Positions 61,481 to 64,000 of a stretch of DNA of 64,000 nt are shown here, in pieces. This DNA is from Siniperca chuatsi (taxonomy: Eukaryota; Chordata; Actinopteri; Centrarchiformes; Sinipercidae). The number at the start of each line of letters is the position of its first letter. The first letter of the stretch is position 1. The notes under the pieces were generated by a model. That model did not search any database. It worked only from the letters and a program-made list of their open reading frames with translations, and was not told the origin of the DNA. The translations under genes were made by a program, and so were the position numbers. The stretch is from contig NC_058046.1 in NCBI RefSeq assembly GCF_020085105.1, positions 11,073,675 to 11,137,674 on the forward strand, read 5' to 3'.

Positions 61481-64000
61481 GACCAAGAGCCAGTGACCAT
61501 TGGTTATGCAGGGGGGCCTGAAGGTTACAGAGACCTTGCTGCAGCCACAAACCCACAAAAGCTGCAACAGATGGTGTTTGTGCTGCTGGAAAATCATTGA
61601 ACAGTGAATAACAGGCCTCTTCAGCTGAACACTCACAGTAACATGTAGCAGGTGAACACGTGGCCTCTGAACAGAACTGTAACAGTGACATGATGGATTT
61701 TACTGTGCAAGAAGAAACAACTATGACTGTATCTGACCTCCTGTGACTCTTCTGTTCAGCTTGTTTGTACACATTTGTAGCACTCCTACTCTTGTCTTTT
61801 TGCATCTTTCTAATGTAAAACTAAAACAAGTGGTGATACCTACAAATGTTCATTTATTCCATTATTTCACATCTTACAAGTGACTTTATAGTACATTCAT
61901 GTTAATATCTGAGACATAGAATACATAGCAGGCTATTTTAGACTGTCTCATTAAGTTAACTTGTTCATGGTTGGTTTTATCTGGTTATTCTTTCATATTT
62001 ATATGAGCTGTTTTAGTACTGTTTATTAAATAAACAGTGAATGAAATATAGATATTTGTAATATTCAAATAAAATATTTTCTCTTTTTACATGCTTCATA
62101 TACTGTAATGAATACTATCTTCCAAAAACATCCTAAAAGCTGCTTTTCAGGATGCAAATTTCCTGCACGAAATGTGTTAACTGTCCATACTTTGAAGGGC
62201 AATTAACAAAAATTGGTTAAAACTATTTTGGTTTTTGAAATACTATTTGAACACATTCAATAGAAACACATGGATGTCACAATCTGTGCCATTCTTAAAT
62301 TGCATTTACTGAGTTCAACACAATAACAGTTTGAAAGAAAAGTGCTTGAAATGGACTGCATGTGTTTTTCCCAGTAAAGGTGTTAAGTGACACAATGCAG
62401 GTGCAAAAATAGGAAAACAGAATAAGTGGATGAAGGGTTATATATAGGAATTATAACAAATAAAAGGACAAAAATAAATAGATCCTGGTTGCAATCTATG
62501 CCAAACAACCAAAATGGCAAGTGCTTTTTTTGGATGCACCTCAGCCGGCAGGTCAGTCCTTTAACCCGAGGTCACTGCTATTGAAATCTGCTCTGTAAAT
62601 CTATTCCTCTCTTCCATAATGTATTCTGAACAATCTGTGTGACTTCTCTGTGCTGTTTTTCACATATTATTTTTCATTTTGTGCTGGCGCATGCAGCAGC
62701 TGGAGCAAGATAATCCGATCAGATAGTGACTCATACAAATAGGAGAGCAGTTTCCTGAGAGAAATTTTGTGAAGAAATATGATGTACTTTATGTCTCCGC
62801 TCAAAGGCCTGCATGAGAAATGTTTTCAGTTCACACAATAAAGCAAAATAAATGGCTTTCTTTTTGTTATTTTACTCATCCAGGGAAATAAATCAATCCT
62901 GAAAGGAAAAGGTCAGATAATAAGATCCTGGTGATTTTTTGGGTGGCCTCCGTTGCCCTGTCACATGGTATTTAGACCTCGGGGGGTGTGACAGTCACAC
63001 TGTGCCCTGACCTTAGAGGGGCTACCTGTTGAAAATGCCACATTACCATGTCTGGCAGCAGGAACAAAAAGTTGCCAGGAGAGGATCATGGGTTGGGCCA
63101 CATGGCCGTTGACCAACCAGCTTTTCCCTGGCAAACGGCGGGACCTCAGCCGTTTCCCTGATACATGTAGCACACAGTGGCACAGATGATCTGCTGGCTC
63201 AGAAACAAGTACAGCACTCAACCAATCCCAAACAGCGCGGTCCGAGCTGATTTCTTTCATTGCCATATTTGCAGACTAATCCGCGTAATTAAATCCTCTT
63301 GTTTGTTTCTGTGGGCAGCTGTAGGTTGTGCTTATGACCCAGATGTTGCAACCATTCAATGCACTCTTTTTATTCTGGAGATCTTCAAAATAAAACAAAT
63401 CCAGACATCACTTCTCAGTTTGGTTCGGTTCTTTTATTGGCAGTCAGTGTTTGGCGTGAGACAAGTACACACAGGCTACAAGGAAGGGGCCGACGTTGAC
63501 ATACGAAACATAAAACTACGAACCAAGTGGACTGTGCTCTCCATCATTTGAGAGATTAAACATTCAACATAAAAGGCGTCCGCTCTGAGTGCAATTTACA
63601 TTTACTGAACTATTTTCTGCTTCATTGTATAATCACATTAGCCACGTCCCTATTTGTTTACTGTTCAAGCTTACAGTAGCAGGTCACTGCGCTCAGTTTC
63701 ATAGCCATTAGAGTCATTATCATAATTACAGAGTCAGACAAAAGACGAAACACCAAAACAATAACACAATTACAGCAGTAATCAGACATTTTACTGTTAC
63801 AAACACATATAACACACACACTTAAACACGTATTATATATCAGGTGATGCAGGTATGTTGTTTTCAATGATCCTTCTAACAATCATGAGCCATTTGGTCA
63901 TCATTTTACCTTAAAGAGGTATCTGTTCAGCTTCAGCTTTGTAAATATATCTAGCTATAAACAATGTACACAGAGTATATGCTATGGAGAAACTGAAATA
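61481..64000. other. ggt5 3' UTR and flanking sequence
   Basis: After the ggt5 stop, candidate poly(A) signals are the AATAAA near 62029 and the one near 62070. Beyond that I find no coding exon. A minus-strand AATAAA at about 63433 followed rightward by non-coding sequence could be the 3' UTR of a minus-strand gene lying past the window edge. Confidence 0.4.

Noticed and set aside
1-64000. CRISPR array, operon or phage-like defence system
   Set aside because: The spliced vertebrate genes rule out a prokaryotic source. The only regular tandem repeats are dinucleotide microsatellites and a short slippage duplication.

Overview
The window is teleost fish nuclear DNA, most likely from a spiny-rayed (percomorph) species. 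The genes are compact and split by GT-AG introns, the proteins are clearly vertebrate, and the spaces between hold fish-type Tc1 elements, palindromic MITEs, tRNA-derived SINEs and (CA)n/(TA)n microsatellites. I see no bacterial or viral operon, CRISPR array or rRNA.

Layout from left to right: the edge of a Tc1 transposon (1-1163); a decayed pancreatic phospholipase A2 gene (1204-2880, +); a convergent gene for a type II membrane C-type lectin with a galactose-type QPD motif (3035-5001, -); cox6a (5908-7950, +); a seven-exon Myb/SANT-like gene of Harbinger-transposon type (9444-10753, +); a field of transposon fragments including an RTE LINE tail with a perfect target duplication (13282-13761); hps4 (15026-19996, +); a three-exon secreted protein I do not recognise (21480-23503, +); mlec (28014-32506, -) with a probable 3.8-kb 3' UTR; cabp1/caldendrin (36418-44159, -) with three candidate first exons; asphd2 (49110-50897, -); and a 12-exon gamma-glutamyltransferase gene, best matched to ggt5 (54923-61480, +).

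The genes do not form one pathway. They work in mitochondrial respiration (cox6a), lysosome-related organelle biogenesis (hps4), ER glycoprotein quality control (mlec), neuronal calcium sensing (cabp1), membrane-bound 2-oxoglutarate oxygenase-type chemistry (asphd2) and glutathione/leukotriene metabolism (ggt5). What links them is synteny: relatives of human 12q24.31 genes (PLA2G1B, COX6A1, MLEC, CABP1) are interleaved with relatives of human chromosome 22 genes (HPS4, ASPHD2, GGT5).

I translated every exon listed and checked that the phases join without stops. Transcript ends and most 5' UTRs are inferred. The most rewarding targets for a second look are the unrecognised secreted gene, the extra cabp1 start exon, the Myb/SANT gene without its transposase partner, and the foldback elements.
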